A stretch of DNA of 64,000 nt from Bordetella parapertussis (GCA_945903445.1 CAMDNZ010000002.1:1-64000); one strand, 5' to 3'. Counted from the stretch's first letter, positions 33,485-42,784 are shown. Translations and numbers: made by a program. Notes: generated by a model from the sequence alone, not told the origin.

Positions 33485-34654
33485 ATGAGCACTTCCCCGG
33501 ATATTCTCGACGCCGCGCTGGCGATTGGATCCGATACCTCTTTGTCCAAACTACGGCAATCACGCGCCAAAGCGGCCGTTGCCACGCAGGGGTGCTATGA
33601 CGATTTGCTGGGGCCTGGCGTGTCCGACGATCAAGGACTCGAGCTTGCCGATCGTTTGCTGGTTGCGTTCGACATCAGTCGAGCCGCCGGCGTGCAGGCG
33701 TTGATCGATCATTACGCTCAACGCCTGGTGGCGCTGCCTTTGAGCGCATCGCAGCAGGCAGCCGTGGCGACAGTGGACGCGATCAGCGGCGACGCTCGCT
33801 TAGATGCCATTCTGCGTTTTTCCCGTGGGGTCGCCCAACAACCATACACGACGGGGCAGCCCGCTGTGCAGGCGCTGACTGCCGTGGGTTTGCTGCCCCA
33901 GGATATCGTGACCTTGGGGCAACTGGTCGGTTTCGTCGCCTACCAGGTACGGCTGGCTGCGGGTCTCCAAGCCCTGCGCGACGTGCTCGATAGCGAGCAG
34001 GGCGCGGGGGCGACCGCTGCGTCCGAGCACGATCCCGCGTTTGTCCATCCCGCCAATCTTCCCGGCCCGGGCGAACCGATACGTGCGAACGGATTCACCA
34101 GCGAAACGCTCAACTGGAAAGCATGGCTGCCTGTCGTCGATGTCGAGCACGCGACCCAAGCGCAACACGAGGTGTTGACGGCCAGTCATCCGAAGGCCAG
34201 GACGTCCGAGTTCTATTTGCTGCTGGCGCATCAGCCCGGCATTCTGGCCGTTCGGTCGGCGGCGTTCAACGCCATCATGTACGCACCCGGCGGTCTTGCG
34301 CGCGCCGATCGCGAAGTCGTGACCACGATTGTCTCGCGTATAAACCGCTGCGTGTACTGCGCCTCGGTTCATGCGCAACGCTACGAGCAATTGACCAAGC
34401 AGAACGCATTCATTTTGCAAGTGTTCGAAGCGCCCGAAATGGCCGGTGGCACTGCGCGCGAACGTGCGCTGGTGTCGGCCACCATTGCGCTGACCGCGAT
34501 GCCGGGTTCGTTCGACTCGGCGGCTCTAAAGCCCTTGCGCGATGCGGGTCTGAGCGATATCGAGATGCTCGACGCCCTTCATGCGGGCGCTTTGTTCGCC
34601 TGGGCCAACCGGTTGATGCTGAATCTGGGCGAGGCCGTCTACCCGGTCGCTTGA
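33485..34654 (+). CDS. Fusion of a CMD-domain protein and an alkylhydroperoxidase-domain protein (Avi_7170/Avi_7169 types)
   Basis: A 389-residue protein with two related halves. The N-terminal part (1 to about 195) resembles CMD-domain proteins of the Avi_7170 type. The C-terminal part starts FTSETLNWKAWLPVVDVEHA and carries the peroxidase motif CVYCASVHAQRYEQL, with the CxxC-xxxH arrangement of AhpD-like thiol peroxidases, as in the Avi_7169 family. In many genomes these are adjacent separate genes near a peptide-type ABC transporter; here they are joined in one frame. The C-terminal half has the catalytic cysteines, while the N-terminal half lacks them. It sits behind a 21-bp palindrome, 254 bp after glcB. 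Function is unproven. Confidence 0.75.
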   Translation: MSTSPDILDAALAIGSDTSLSKLRQSRAKAAVATQGCYDDLLGPGVSDDQGLELADRLLVAFDISRAAGVQALIDHYAQRLVALPLSASQQAAVATVDAISGDARLDAILRFSRGVAQQPYTTGQPAVQALTAVGLLPQDIVTLGQLVGFVAYQVRLAAGLQALRDVLDSEQGAGATAASEHDPAFVHPANLPGPGEPIRANGFTSETLNWKAWLPVVDVEHATQAQHEVLTASHPKARTSEFYLLLAHQPGILAVRSAAFNAIMYAPGGLARADREVVTTIVSRINRCVYCASVHAQRYEQLTKQNAFILQVFEAPEMAGGTARERALVSATIALTAMPGSFDSAALKPLRDAGLSDIEMLDALHAGALFAWANRLMLNLGEAVYPVA

Positions 34655-34746
34655 TTGGCGGCCATCGATTGTCAAACATGAGTCAGTGCGATGAGGCTTC
34701 GATCGTCGAAGCGGCGTACTCACGTTGAATACCCGGATGAATTGTC

Positions 34747-35796
34747 ATGTCTTTTTCGAATTTTTCTGCGCGGGCCACGCCTTTTTCACAGCCCGTGCGT
34801 AGCCGAGTGGCTGCCGCTTGGGTGACGCTCTTTGCCATGGCAGGCTTGGTATTCGGTGGTGTCGCCCGCGCCGCCGATGCCAAACCCTGGCCCAGCCAGC
34901 CGATCTCCCTGATCATGGGTTTCCCGGCGGGTTCCGGGGTAGACGTCGTGGGGCGTCTAATTCAAGAGCCGTTGGCAAAGGTGTTGGGCCAACCGGTGGT
35001 CATCGACTATCGCTCGGGTGCAGCTGGAAACATCGCCAGCGACTACGTCGCGCGCGCTCGCCCCGACGGCTATACGCTGGCTTTCGGCACGGCCGCGACC
35101 CATGGCAGCAACGCCGCGTTGTACAAGAATCTGAGCTTCGATGTTGAAAAAGATTTTGTGCCGGTGGCCACAGTCGTCAACGTGTCCAATGTGCTGACGA
35201 TCAACCCCGAGGTCATCGACGTCGACAGCATCGAGGCGTTCGTCAAAGCGGTGCGCGCCAATCCAGGCAAATACAACTACGCCTCGACCGGTAATGCTGC
35301 GGGCACGCACATGGCGTTCGCCGAGTTTAACTCGCGCCTCGGTCTGGATATGGTGCATGTGCCTTACAAAGGTGGCCCCGAAGCCATCATGGCGGTGTTA
35401 CGCGGCGAGACCTGCTGCATCATGAATCAAGTGCAAACCGTGCTTGCGCACTATGCCAGCGGTAAGGTTCGTCTTTTGGGTGTGACCACGGCCGAGCGCG
35501 TTCAGGCGATCAAGGATGTGCCCACGATTGCCGAAAGCGGACTGCCCGAAACCAAGGGTTTCGATAGTGCCATCTGGTTTGGAATTTTTGCGCCCAAAGG
35601 CATCGATCCCGCCATCGTATTGACCTTGAACCGAGCCGTGGCCGACGTATTGAAATCGCCCGAAGTAAGCCAGCGTTTCGAGGCTATGGGCAACACGGTA
35701 CGCATCGAGTCGCCGCAAGCGTTTCGCGCCACGGTCGCGGCCGACAGGAAGAAGTGGGCCGACGTTGCGCAGCGCGCCAACATCAAACTCGAATAG
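34747..35796 (+). CDS. Bug-family tripartite tricarboxylate transporter substrate-binding protein
   Basis: A 349-residue periplasmic binding protein. The signal peptide ends near GGVARA (about residue 42), preceded by a longer than usual N-region. Family motifs are WPSQPISLIMGFPAGSGVDV, DYRSGAAGNIASDYVARA and VPYKGGPEAIMAVLRG. These proteins bind carboxylates, amino acids or amides, and most, as here, are orphans without TctA/TctB genes beside them. Its last 14 bp overlap the converging glycosyltransferase gene. Such receptors are hugely expanded in Bordetella and relatives, which supports the taxonomic call. Confidence 0.9.
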   Translation: MSFSNFSARATPFSQPVRSRVAAAWVTLFAMAGLVFGGVARAADAKPWPSQPISLIMGFPAGSGVDVVGRLIQEPLAKVLGQPVVIDYRSGAAGNIASDYVARARPDGYTLAFGTAATHGSNAALYKNLSFDVEKDFVPVATVVNVSNVLTINPEVIDVDSIEAFVKAVRANPGKYNYASTGNAAGTHMAFAEFNSRLGLDMVHVPYKGGPEAIMAVLRGETCCIMNQVQTVLAHYASGKVRLLGVTTAERVQAIKDVPTIAESGLPETKGFDSAIWFGIFAPKGIDPAIVLTLNRAVADVLKSPEVSQRFEAMGNTVRIESPQAFRATVAADRKKWADVAQRANIKLE

Positions 35797-36814
35797 TGCC
35801 CGATTCGCCTGCCGCCTCCGCCACTAAGGCGGATGGGGGGCGGGCCCATAGCGACGCCGCGGTCATTTGCCGGGGATCGCACGCCATTACTTCGCGGCAG
35901 GCGGCCCATACGCGGGCTGCGCCGATATGTTGAATATCGGTCGAGCCGTCAGGCGGGATGACTGCGCGCGAATAAGAGCGGTCCCAATACCAACTCGGAT
36001 TGGGAAAGCACAGTACCCCGACATAAGGCACGCAGGATCCCTGGGCGATGTGCGAAGGGCCGCAGTCGTTGGCAACGACCAGACGGGCATGCAGACAGAG
36101 GTCGGCGATTTCGGCTAGCGGTCGTGACATCATCAAGTGAACATTTGGCAGGTTCAGCTGCATCAGATGTGCATGCTCTTCGCTTTCGTCGGGGCCCAAA
36201 ACGAAGGTGAATCGAGTGTCCGAGCCCAGGTCGCGCTCGATCAAACCCATCAGCGCCAGGTAATGTGCAAGCCGCCAGCGCTTGTAAGCGCCTAAACCGC
36301 CACCGGGCATGAACACGACATCGCTGCGCAGCGATGGCACCGCGCACGACTCGGCCAGACGGTGAAAGCACTCGCGCGCATTGATCTCGGGATCGACTGG
36401 CATGACGGTATTGAGCAGGCGCAGATAGGTCAAACCGCGATAATCGTCTTCACTGCGATTGCAGCTATGGGTCCAGGCGAAGTCGAATATGCGCCTGTTG
36501 CGGTAGCCCAGTCGAAGCGTCGGTCGACAAACCGACGCGAGAATGCCATAGCGTTCGCTGCTGCATGGCAAGGCCACCATGGCGTGAGCGTTTCGGCCCA
36601 ATGCTTTCACATCGTCTCGAAACACGCTGGATTGAATGTAGTCCACTGGCCAGGGCAACAGCTTATAAAAACGACTGGCGTCGTGGCTTCCTACGACTTT
36701 CAGCGGCGATTCGGGAAAACAGCGATGCAGCGCATGCAGCAATGGATAGACCACGATATGGTCGCCCAAGGTGTGTTTTTCGCGAACAAATACGGCAGTG
36801 TGGCTCACGATCAA
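35783..36814 (-). CDS. Glycosyltransferase family 9 (heptosyltransferase-like), copy A
   Basis: A 343-residue protein similar to the ADP-heptose:LPS heptosyltransferase fold. Visible family features are the N-terminal VVYPLLHALHRCF and the C-terminal nucleotide-sugar-binding region (RLVVANDCGPSHIAQGSCVPYVGVL). TTG at 36814 is the apparent start; a GTG at 36808 would remove two residues. It is cytoplasmic and would add a heptose-like sugar to the lipopolysaccharide core or another glycan. Copy B, a paralogue, lies 24 bp upstream in the same direction, so the two probably form an operon. Acceptor and donor cannot be read from sequence. Confidence 0.8.
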   Translation of the reverse strand: MIVSHTAVFVREKHTLGDHIVVYPLLHALHRCFPESPLKVVGSHDASRFYKLLPWPVDYIQSSVFRDDVKALGRNAHAMVALPCSSERYGILASVCRPTLRLGYRNRRIFDFAWTHSCNRSEDDYRGLTYLRLLNTVMPVDPEINARECFHRLAESCAVPSLRSDVVFMPGGGLGAYKRWRLAHYLALMGLIERDLGSDTRFTFVLGPDESEEHAHLMQLNLPNVHLMMSRPLAEIADLCLHARLVVANDCGPSHIAQGSCVPYVGVLCFPNPSWYWDRSYSRAVIPPDGSTDIQHIGAARVWAACREVMACDPRQMTAASLWARPPSALVAEAAGESGTIRV

Positions 36815-36838
36815 GGCATCTTATCAGGGTCGATCGGG

Positions 36839-37891
36839 TCAGTTGGGCAGCGCTGCGCTGTCGAAGGGATGCGCCGGCGCGTTTTCGTCGATCCAGTCGC
36901 CTTGCTGCTGCGTCGGGCGGGGTTCGGATTGCGACGCGGCGGCCCTGTGCGCCGGACCGGTTTCCCAAATTGCCTCGCAAGCACGTAAGACCTGATCCGG
37001 ACTAACCCGCTGAATATCGCCCAGGCCGTCGCCTTCGGGTATGACGCAACGTGAATAGGGACGGTCCCAATACCACGAGGGATTGGGACAATGAAACACG
37101 CCGACGTAGGGCACGCATGCGCCTTGTCCGACGTGCGACGGACCGCAGTCGTTGGCGACAATCAGTTTCGCCGTCATACACACTGCGGCAATTTCGGCGG
37201 TCGGGCGCGTCATCATTAGGCGAACGTTCGGTAGCGCCAGCACCCGCAATCGCTCGTATTCTTCGCTTTCGTCCGGGCCCATTACGACCGTAAACGACAA
37301 ATTGTTTCCGAGCCGTTTTACCAGCGATCGATGCAGGTGCAGGAAATTGTTCAGGCCCCAGCGCTTGTACGCGCCTGCTCCACCGCCTGGCATGAATACG
37401 ATGTCGCTAGGCGTGATCGCTTGGTCGGCACTATCGGCTAGTGCCTGAAAACACGCGCGGGAATTCCGCTCGATATCGACGTCGAAAACCTGGCGCAGCA
37501 ATTGGACGTTGCCGACGGCCAGGTACTCGTTGAAATTCTTGTTCCAGCGATGCGTCCAGACCCGGTCGGTGAACCGTTTGTTTGCAAAACCGAGTCGCAG
37601 TTTGGGGCGTGCCAGCGCGGCGAGTATGCCGTACCGCTCGCTGGTATAGTGCAGCGCCATCATGATGTCCGTCCCGCGTCCCAGGGCCTGGTAGTGGTCG
37701 AGCCAGCTGTCGACCTGCACGAATTCGACAGGCCAGGGCAAGCCGGTATAGTCTCGGCCAACGGGATCGCGAGCCACGACACGAAGGCGAGCGTGGGGCA
37801 TGTGCTGGTGCAATGCGTATAACAGGGGATAGGCAACGATTTGCCCACCCATGAAGCGCATGCTGCGAATGAATACTGCGGCAGTAACCAA
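36839..37891 (-). CDS. Glycosyltransferase family 9 (heptosyltransferase-like), copy B
   Basis: A paralogue of the previous gene; the first 340 residues align throughout, for example CPNPSWYWDRPYSRCVIP here and CFPNPSWYWDRSYSRAVIP in copy A. The C-terminal tail differs. The start is uncertain: TTG 37891 (LVTAAVFIRSMRFMGGQIV) matches copy A, giving 350 residues, while ATGs further in would truncate the conserved beta strand. The frame open to 38035 would overlap the divergent murI gene. The conserved sugar-binding segment ANDCGPSHVGQGACVPYVGVF is intact. Probably an LPS or capsule core enzyme. Confidence 0.78.
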   Translation of the reverse strand: MVTAAVFIRSMRFMGGQIVAYPLLYALHQHMPHARLRVVARDPVGRDYTGLPWPVEFVQVDSWLDHYQALGRGTDIMMALHYTSERYGILAALARPKLRLGFANKRFTDRVWTHRWNKNFNEYLAVGNVQLLRQVFDVDIERNSRACFQALADSADQAITPSDIVFMPGGGAGAYKRWGLNNFLHLHRSLVKRLGNNLSFTVVMGPDESEEYERLRVLALPNVRLMMTRPTAEIAAVCMTAKLIVANDCGPSHVGQGACVPYVGVFHCPNPSWYWDRPYSRCVIPEGDGLGDIQRVSPDQVLRACEAIWETGPAHRAAASQSEPRPTQQQGDWIDENAPAHPFDSAALPN

Positions 37892-37937
37892 GGTAGAGCC
37901 CGGGATTGATGCGGGTTTAGATTTTATTCTTAACTTG

Positions 37938-38843
37938 ATGCAGAAAAGTATCGAAATACTGCCTACCGAACGTGACAGGTCTATACATGCGCCCATTGCC
38001 GTGTTCGATTCTGGCGTCGGCGGCCTGACTGTCACTCGTCATATTCGCACGACCTCGCCTCATGAAAACCTACTTTATTTTGCGGATTGTGGCTGGACGC
38101 CGTACGGGCCGCGTGTGCCCCAGCAGGTCGTGCATCGCGTCATGGCGGTGGCCGATGGCTTGATGGCATGGCAACCCAAGGCGCTGGTCGTGGCGTGCAA
38201 TACTGCGACCACGTTGAGCATCGCCGCATTGCGAGAGCGTTATCCTTACCTGCCCATCGTCGGTGTCGAGCCCGGCGTACAACCCGCATTGCGGGCTTCT
38301 CGCAGCCGTATCGTCGGTATCCTGGCTACCCAGGCCACGTTGGATAGTCCTTGGTTCGATGCTTTGCTGGCGCGTCAGTCGCACGAGGCAAGGTTTATCC
38401 GTCAACCCGGCCATGGACTGGTCGAATTGATCGAGCGGGGCATGGCGAACTCTTCTGAGGTCGATGCCTTGCTGCACCAGTTTCTCATGCCTATGTGCGA
38501 GGCCGGTGCCGATACCTTGGTGCTGGGATCGACTCACTTCCCTTTGCTGGTCCCTGCCATCGAGCGGTGCGTGGGCAACAAAATGACCCTCATCGACACC
38601 GGTCCCGCCGTAGCCAAACGGGTCGCCGCGGTGATCGGCAAAAGCAAGCGTAGCGCAGCGCCTCCCGATTGCGCGGGGCAGGCGGCAGCGGCGCTTGACG
38701 AGCACCCGAGCGTTTGCCGCATCTATTCGAGCGCCCCATCGGACGTGTTGGCTGCGCTGGCGCAGACGCTTTTAGGCACCCAAGATCGCCCCACTTTGCT
38801 CATGACCGATCCACCTCCAGAGGATCGATATTTGCCGAAGTAG
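37938..38843 (+). CDS. murI: Glutamate racemase
   Basis: A 301-residue enzyme converting L- to D-glutamate for peptidoglycan. The two catalytic cysteines are in VVACNTATTLS and TLVLGSTHFP; the second position is Ser-Thr-His-Phe-Pro where many racemases have Cys-Thr-His, so the second catalytic Cys appears replaced by Ser in the sequence read here. The N-terminal PIAVFDSGVGGLTV is the usual start region. The ATG at 37938 is preferred over upstream ATGs at 37851 because the family starts here. It is divergent from the glycosyltransferases. A missing second Cys would abolish normal racemisation, so check the reading. Confidence 0.85.
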   Translation: MQKSIEILPTERDRSIHAPIAVFDSGVGGLTVTRHIRTTSPHENLLYFADCGWTPYGPRVPQQVVHRVMAVADGLMAWQPKALVVACNTATTLSIAALRERYPYLPIVGVEPGVQPALRASRSRIVGILATQATLDSPWFDALLARQSHEARFIRQPGHGLVELIERGMANSSEVDALLHQFLMPMCEAGADTLVLGSTHFPLLVPAIERCVGNKMTLIDTGPAVAKRVAAVIGKSKRSAAPPDCAGQAAAALDEHPSVCRIYSSAPSDVLAALAQTLLGTQDRPTLLMTDPPPEDRYLPK

Positions 38844-39036
38844 CGCGGTAAATCGGGAGTCATAAAGCGATATCTCCTGGAAATGTCGGAAATACACAGC
38901 GCAATTAAACCGAATAGGTTTCAAAACGTATTATTTGTTCGGTTCCCGTCATAAAATGGCATGTTGCGCTTGGTCTTTGATGACCTGACAGCCATGTGCC
39001 GAACGAAATCGGCGAGAACCGAGGGAGCATGAAATT

Positions 39037-41028
39037 ATGGCGAAGTGGGGACTGCGCGCCAAGTCGCTGATGGCGTTGGTGTTTGCCTGCCTCGTCGCAC
39101 TGATTCCTGCGGGTTTGGTCGGCTGGAGCATCGTCGATAGCGTGCGCGAGCATTTCAGCTCGGCCTACGCGGTCAATTTCACCCAGCTCAATCGCGAGAA
39201 GATCTTGGCGCCCTTGTCGCGCGAGCTGGCGTTGTCGCGCCGGCTGGCACAGTCTGGCGTCACGCGGGATTGGCTGCTAGATCCTGCCGATCCGCAGAAA
39301 AAATCCGCCTTTTTTGCCGAAGCCGAAGGGTATCGGGTCGATTTCAGCGACCACGCTTACTTTGTTGCCAGTGCGCGTTCCGGTGGCTATTACTTCAACG
39401 ACGACTCCCAGCCTGTCAGCGTGCAGCCCCGCTACGTGCTGGATCCGAAAGCCGCCAGCGATAACTGGTTTTACAGTTCGATCAGGGACGAGCAGGCCTA
39501 CAACATTAACGTCAATGTCGATGCCCACCTGAAAGTGACACGGGTGTGGATGAACATCGTGGTGCGAGATGCCGATGGCGACGGTATCGGCCTGACCGGT
39601 GCCAGTCTGAACTTAAACAGCTTTTTGGACGCGTTCGTGCGTAGCGGCGCGCCTGGTGTGACGCCGCTGGTTATCGACCAGGCAGGCGCGATTCAAGCGC
39701 ATCCGGACGCCCGTCTGATCGCCTATAACTCGGGGGCCACCGGGGCCGACAAAGCGTCGGCGATCTATACTCTGGTGACCGACGATGCCGATCAGGCAGC
39801 CTTACGGATGCGCTTGCAAGCTGCATTCGCCAATCCTGGGCAAGTTCAAACCCTGTGGGCGACGATGCAGGGCAAGCGGCAATTGGTCGCCGCTTCATAT
39901 ATTCCAGAGCTACGTTGGTATGTGTTGACTGCGGTAGACATGTCGGCGGCACGCGTCGTCGACCCAGGCTGGTTGTGGTCGGCAGGGGCCGGCCTGGTGC
40001 TGTTGATCGCATTGTTGCTACTGGGCTTCGGTCTGGCGGTAGAGCGGCTAGTATTGCGGCCGCTGCAGCGCTTGCAAGCATCGGCGCGAGCCATGGCCGA
40101 CGGGCGTTACGACGTGGTCATGCCGCGCGCGGGCGTCGACGAGATTGGCGAACTGAGCCGTGCCTTCAGTTCGATGGCTGCCAAGGTGCGCAGTCACACC
40201 AGCGAATTGGAGTCGCGCGTGCAACAGCGCACGCTGCAGTTGCAGCAGGCCAACGCCGACATGGCCTTGGCGCACAAAGAGATCGGCGATTCGATCGACT
40301 ATGCCAGTCTGATTCAACGCGCTTTTTTGCCTTCGCGCCAGATGACCCAATCCTTGGGCGAACATCATTTCGTGCTATGGATGCCGCGCGATGTGGTTGG
40401 CGGCGATTTCTATGTGTTTCGCGCTGATGGCGAAAACTGCCTGTTGGGCGTGGTCGATTGTGCGGGACACGGCGTGCCTGGCGCATTGATGACCATGTTG
40501 TCGCGTACGGCGATCGACCTCGCCATCGCCGAGCGCGGTGTCGGCAATCCAGCCGGCATTCTGTCGCGCACCGACGCAGCACTGCGTTCGATGCTCGACG
40601 ACGCCGAGTTGCCCCGTACGATGGCCATTTCGATGGATGCAGGGCTGGCCTACATCGATCGGGCGAAACGCCGCTTGACGTATGCCGGTGCCAAATTGTC
40701 GCTGTTTGCCAGCGACGGCCACGATGTCCTCGAATACGCAGGAACGAGTCGCCCGCTGGTGAGCAAACGCGTCGGCGAATTCGATAATATTGAGATCGAG
40801 CTGTCCGCAGATTGGACCTATTATCTGGTGACCGACGGTTTTCTCGATCAAGCAGGTGGCGAGCAGGGTTTCGGCTTTGGCACTTCGCGGTTTCGCGACA
40901 TGTTGCGCGATCACGCCAAATTGCCGCTGACTTCGCAGACGGCTGCCTTCGTGCGGGTTTTGTCGGATTACCAGGGAATGCTGCCGCAGCGCGACGACAT
41001 CACATTATTGGCGTTTCGCTTCGAGTGA
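39037..41028 (+). CDS. siaA: SiaA-like membrane PP2C-type phosphatase (Cache-HAMP-SpoIIE)
   Basis: A 663-residue sensor, the same length as Pseudomonas aeruginosa SiaA. A first membrane segment (about 8-30), a periplasmic Cache-like domain, a second segment (about 306-328), a HAMP domain with a coiled coil, then a SpoIIE-type PP2C phosphatase carrying WMPRDVVGGDFYVFRADGE and GVVDCAGHGVPGALMTM metal-binding Asp residues. Known role in that system: it dephosphorylates SiaC in response to a signal and so controls the diguanylate cyclase SiaD. It is the first gene of siaABCD here, and a weak GGGAG site precedes the ATG. Confidence 0.9.
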   Translation: MAKWGLRAKSLMALVFACLVALIPAGLVGWSIVDSVREHFSSAYAVNFTQLNREKILAPLSRELALSRRLAQSGVTRDWLLDPADPQKKSAFFAEAEGYRVDFSDHAYFVASARSGGYYFNDDSQPVSVQPRYVLDPKAASDNWFYSSIRDEQAYNINVNVDAHLKVTRVWMNIVVRDADGDGIGLTGASLNLNSFLDAFVRSGAPGVTPLVIDQAGAIQAHPDARLIAYNSGATGADKASAIYTLVTDDADQAALRMRLQAAFANPGQVQTLWATMQGKRQLVAASYIPELRWYVLTAVDMSAARVVDPGWLWSAGAGLVLLIALLLLGFGLAVERLVLRPLQRLQASARAMADGRYDVVMPRAGVDEIGELSRAFSSMAAKVRSHTSELESRVQQRTLQLQQANADMALAHKEIGDSIDYASLIQRAFLPSRQMTQSLGEHHFVLWMPRDVVGGDFYVFRADGENCLLGVVDCAGHGVPGALMTMLSRTAIDLAIAERGVGNPAGILSRTDAALRSMLDDAELPRTMAISMDAGLAYIDRAKRRLTYAGAKLSLFASDGHDVLEYAGTSRPLVSKRVGEFDNIEIELSADWTYYLVTDGFLDQAGGEQGFGFGTSRFRDMLRDHAKLPLTSQTAAFVRVLSDYQGMLPQRDDITLLAFRFE

Positions 41029-41050
41029 TACGCAAAGAAAGGACGAGTTT

Positions 41051-41587
41051 ATGAACGCAAGCGATTTGTACAGGCTGCGCGAACGATTCACTCAAGATCG
41101 TACGCTGCTATGTTTCAATGGCCCCATCTCGCGCAGCTTGATCGAAGAGCTGGGCCATGCGCTCAAAAATTATCTGAACGTCGATCAGGCGCGCCCCGCT
41201 GAAGCCTTGGACGTATTTTCGGTATATATCGAGATCACCCAGAACATTCGCCAGTACGCTTTGCAGCACGAGCATCTGGATGCCTCGGCCACAGTGGTCA
41301 TTGCTCGCGACGAGGACGGCCACTACGTCGTGTCCGCAGGTAATCTGGTGGCGGTGGCCGATGGCGAACGCCTGGTGGCGCGCGTGCGTGCCTTGGCGCC
41401 GCTGGACAAAGCCGAACTGAAAGCCGCCTACAAGACGCAACTGCGCATGCCGCGCGATCCCGAGGCGGCAACCGGCGCCGGGCTTGGCTTGATCGACATT
41501 GCCCGTCGGGCACGACAGCCCATGGATGCAACCCTGACTCTCCACGATTCGGAGCATGCGTTTTTTAGCCTGAGCGTGGTCATCTGA
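41051..41587 (+). CDS. siaB: SiaB-like kinase
   Basis: A 178-residue soluble protein with a GHKL-like ATP-binding fold, including the FSVYIEITQNIRQYALQHE segment (the N-box-like helix) and ATGAGLGLIDIARRAR glycine-rich loop. In the Pseudomonas system SiaB phosphorylates SiaC on Thr68, opposing SiaA. It starts 22 bp after siaA with AAAGGA upstream and lies before siaC in the conserved order. Confidence 0.88.
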   Translation: MNASDLYRLRERFTQDRTLLCFNGPISRSLIEELGHALKNYLNVDQARPAEALDVFSVYIEITQNIRQYALQHEHLDASATVVIARDEDGHYVVSAGNLVAVADGERLVARVRALAPLDKAELKAAYKTQLRMPRDPEAATGAGLGLIDIARRARQPMDATLTLHDSEHAFFSLSVVI

Positions 41588-41612
41588 CCACGTGCGAGCA
41601 GCGAGACTGAAA

Positions 41613-41990
41613 ATGACTGATCTGACCATTCCCGGTACTGCTTCGACCCCCACTATTCGCACCGACTCGGCGCAAGGGGTGCTTTTTATGGGCGGCGACT
41701 CTTATCCTGAAAACTCGTTCGAACTGTTCGGCCCCGTGATCGAATGGGTCGAGAACTTTCTGTCCGAGCCCGATCGCGCCTTGCGTCTGGAGTTGGAACT
41801 GCTGTACTTGAACACCAGCAGCGTCAAGGCAGTGATGGAAATATTCGACATTCTGGAAGTCAGTCATCACGCAGGTGGCGATGTCGCGGTGACGTGGTTT
41901 TTCGCGCGCAACAACGAACGGGTGGGCGAATTGGCTGAGGAGTTCAAGGAAGACTGCACGTTTCCGTTTGCGGTGGTGGCGCGTCCATGA
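41613..41990 (+). CDS. siaC: SiaC-like partner-switch protein (DUF1987)
   Basis: A 125-residue protein. Thr68 falls in YLNTSSVKAVMEIFD, the exact position of the phosphorylated Thr68 of Pseudomonas SiaC. Unphosphorylated SiaC binds and activates the diguanylate cyclase SiaD. ATG 41613 gives the family length; a GTG at 41592 is rejected. It overlaps siaD by ATGA (41987-41990). Confidence 0.9.
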   Translation: MTDLTIPGTASTPTIRTDSAQGVLFMGGDSYPENSFELFGPVIEWVENFLSEPDRALRLELELLYLNTSSVKAVMEIFDILEVSHHAGGDVAVTWFFARNNERVGELAEEFKEDCTFPFAVVARP

Positions 41991-42784
41991 ACCGTGCCAT
42001 CGGCGACCTGGATGCTCGCATCGAGCGCGTGTTGTCGGATCCGGCCTTGGTCGGTCATCCGGCACGCGAAGCCTTATTCGAGTTGCGCGACCGCTTGGCC
42101 TCGCAACTGACGCGTATCGAACGCATCGCGGCCTTGTCCGATGCCTACCAGGCCATGGCCCGCGATCGCGAAATGAGTTTGGCCGATCGGTTCGATCGCC
42201 AGCTGCGGCGTTTATCTAAGATCGTCAACATTTCGGATCGCTATCAAGAGGCTTTGCGCGATCAGAACCAAGCGGTGGTGGACGCGTCCAATCACGATCC
42301 CTTGACCGAGATTCTGAACCGGCGCGGATTGGCCGAGCGACTGCGCACGTGTTGCGACAATGCGTTGGCGACGCAGCAGGGCTTTACCGTCGCCATGGTC
42401 GATGCCGATCACTTCAAGTCGGTCAACGATCGCTTTGGCCACGAAGCGGGCGACCGCGCACTTCAAGCCTTGGCCAAGGCGCTCTCGACCGATCTGGCGG
42501 CTCCCAGCTTTTGCGGCCGTTGGGGCGGCGAAGAGTTTTTGGTCGTGCTGCCGGATCAGGCGCTGGATGCGGGTGAGCGCACGTTGATGAATCTGCTGCC
42601 TGCCGTTCGGGGGTTGCAAGTACCCGTCGACGATGCGGTGTTGTCGATGACCGTGAGTGTAGGGGTGGCCGAGCACCGCCCCGGCGAAGCGCTATCGTTG
42701 ACGCTGAACCGCGCCGATGTGGCGCTATACGACGCCAAGCAGTCAGGCCGCGATTGCGTTCATCGCGAGCGCACGACGTTTTAA
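41987..42784 (+). CDS. siaD: SiaD-like diguanylate cyclase
   Basis: A 265-residue cytosolic protein with an N-terminal helical stalk (1 to about 105) that mediates oligomerisation and SiaC binding, then a GGDEF domain with NHDPLTEILNRRGL, VDADHFKSVNDRFGHEAGD and the active site RWGGEEFLVVLP. The GGEEF variant is catalytically competent in SiaD. A RxxD inhibitory site is not obvious. It makes cyclic di-GMP to drive aggregation or biofilm formation. Its stop codon overlaps that of the convergent glycosyltransferase. Confidence 0.92.
   Translation: MNRAIGDLDARIERVLSDPALVGHPAREALFELRDRLASQLTRIERIAALSDAYQAMARDREMSLADRFDRQLRRLSKIVNISDRYQEALRDQNQAVVDASNHDPLTEILNRRGLAERLRTCCDNALATQQGFTVAMVDADHFKSVNDRFGHEAGDRALQALAKALSTDLAAPSFCGRWGGEEFLVVLPDQALDAGERTLMNLLPAVRGLQVPVDDAVLSMTVSVGVAEHRPGEALSLTLNRADVALYDAKQSGRDCVHRERTTF

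Noticed and set aside
38908..38944. 7-bp inverted repeat AACCGAA/TTCGGTT upstream of siaA
   Set aside because: Arms are short and 23 nt apart; chance occurrence cannot be excluded.
40166..40582. Minus-strand frames inside siaA with Arg-rich sequence
   Set aside because: Shadow of the phosphatase domain coding frame.
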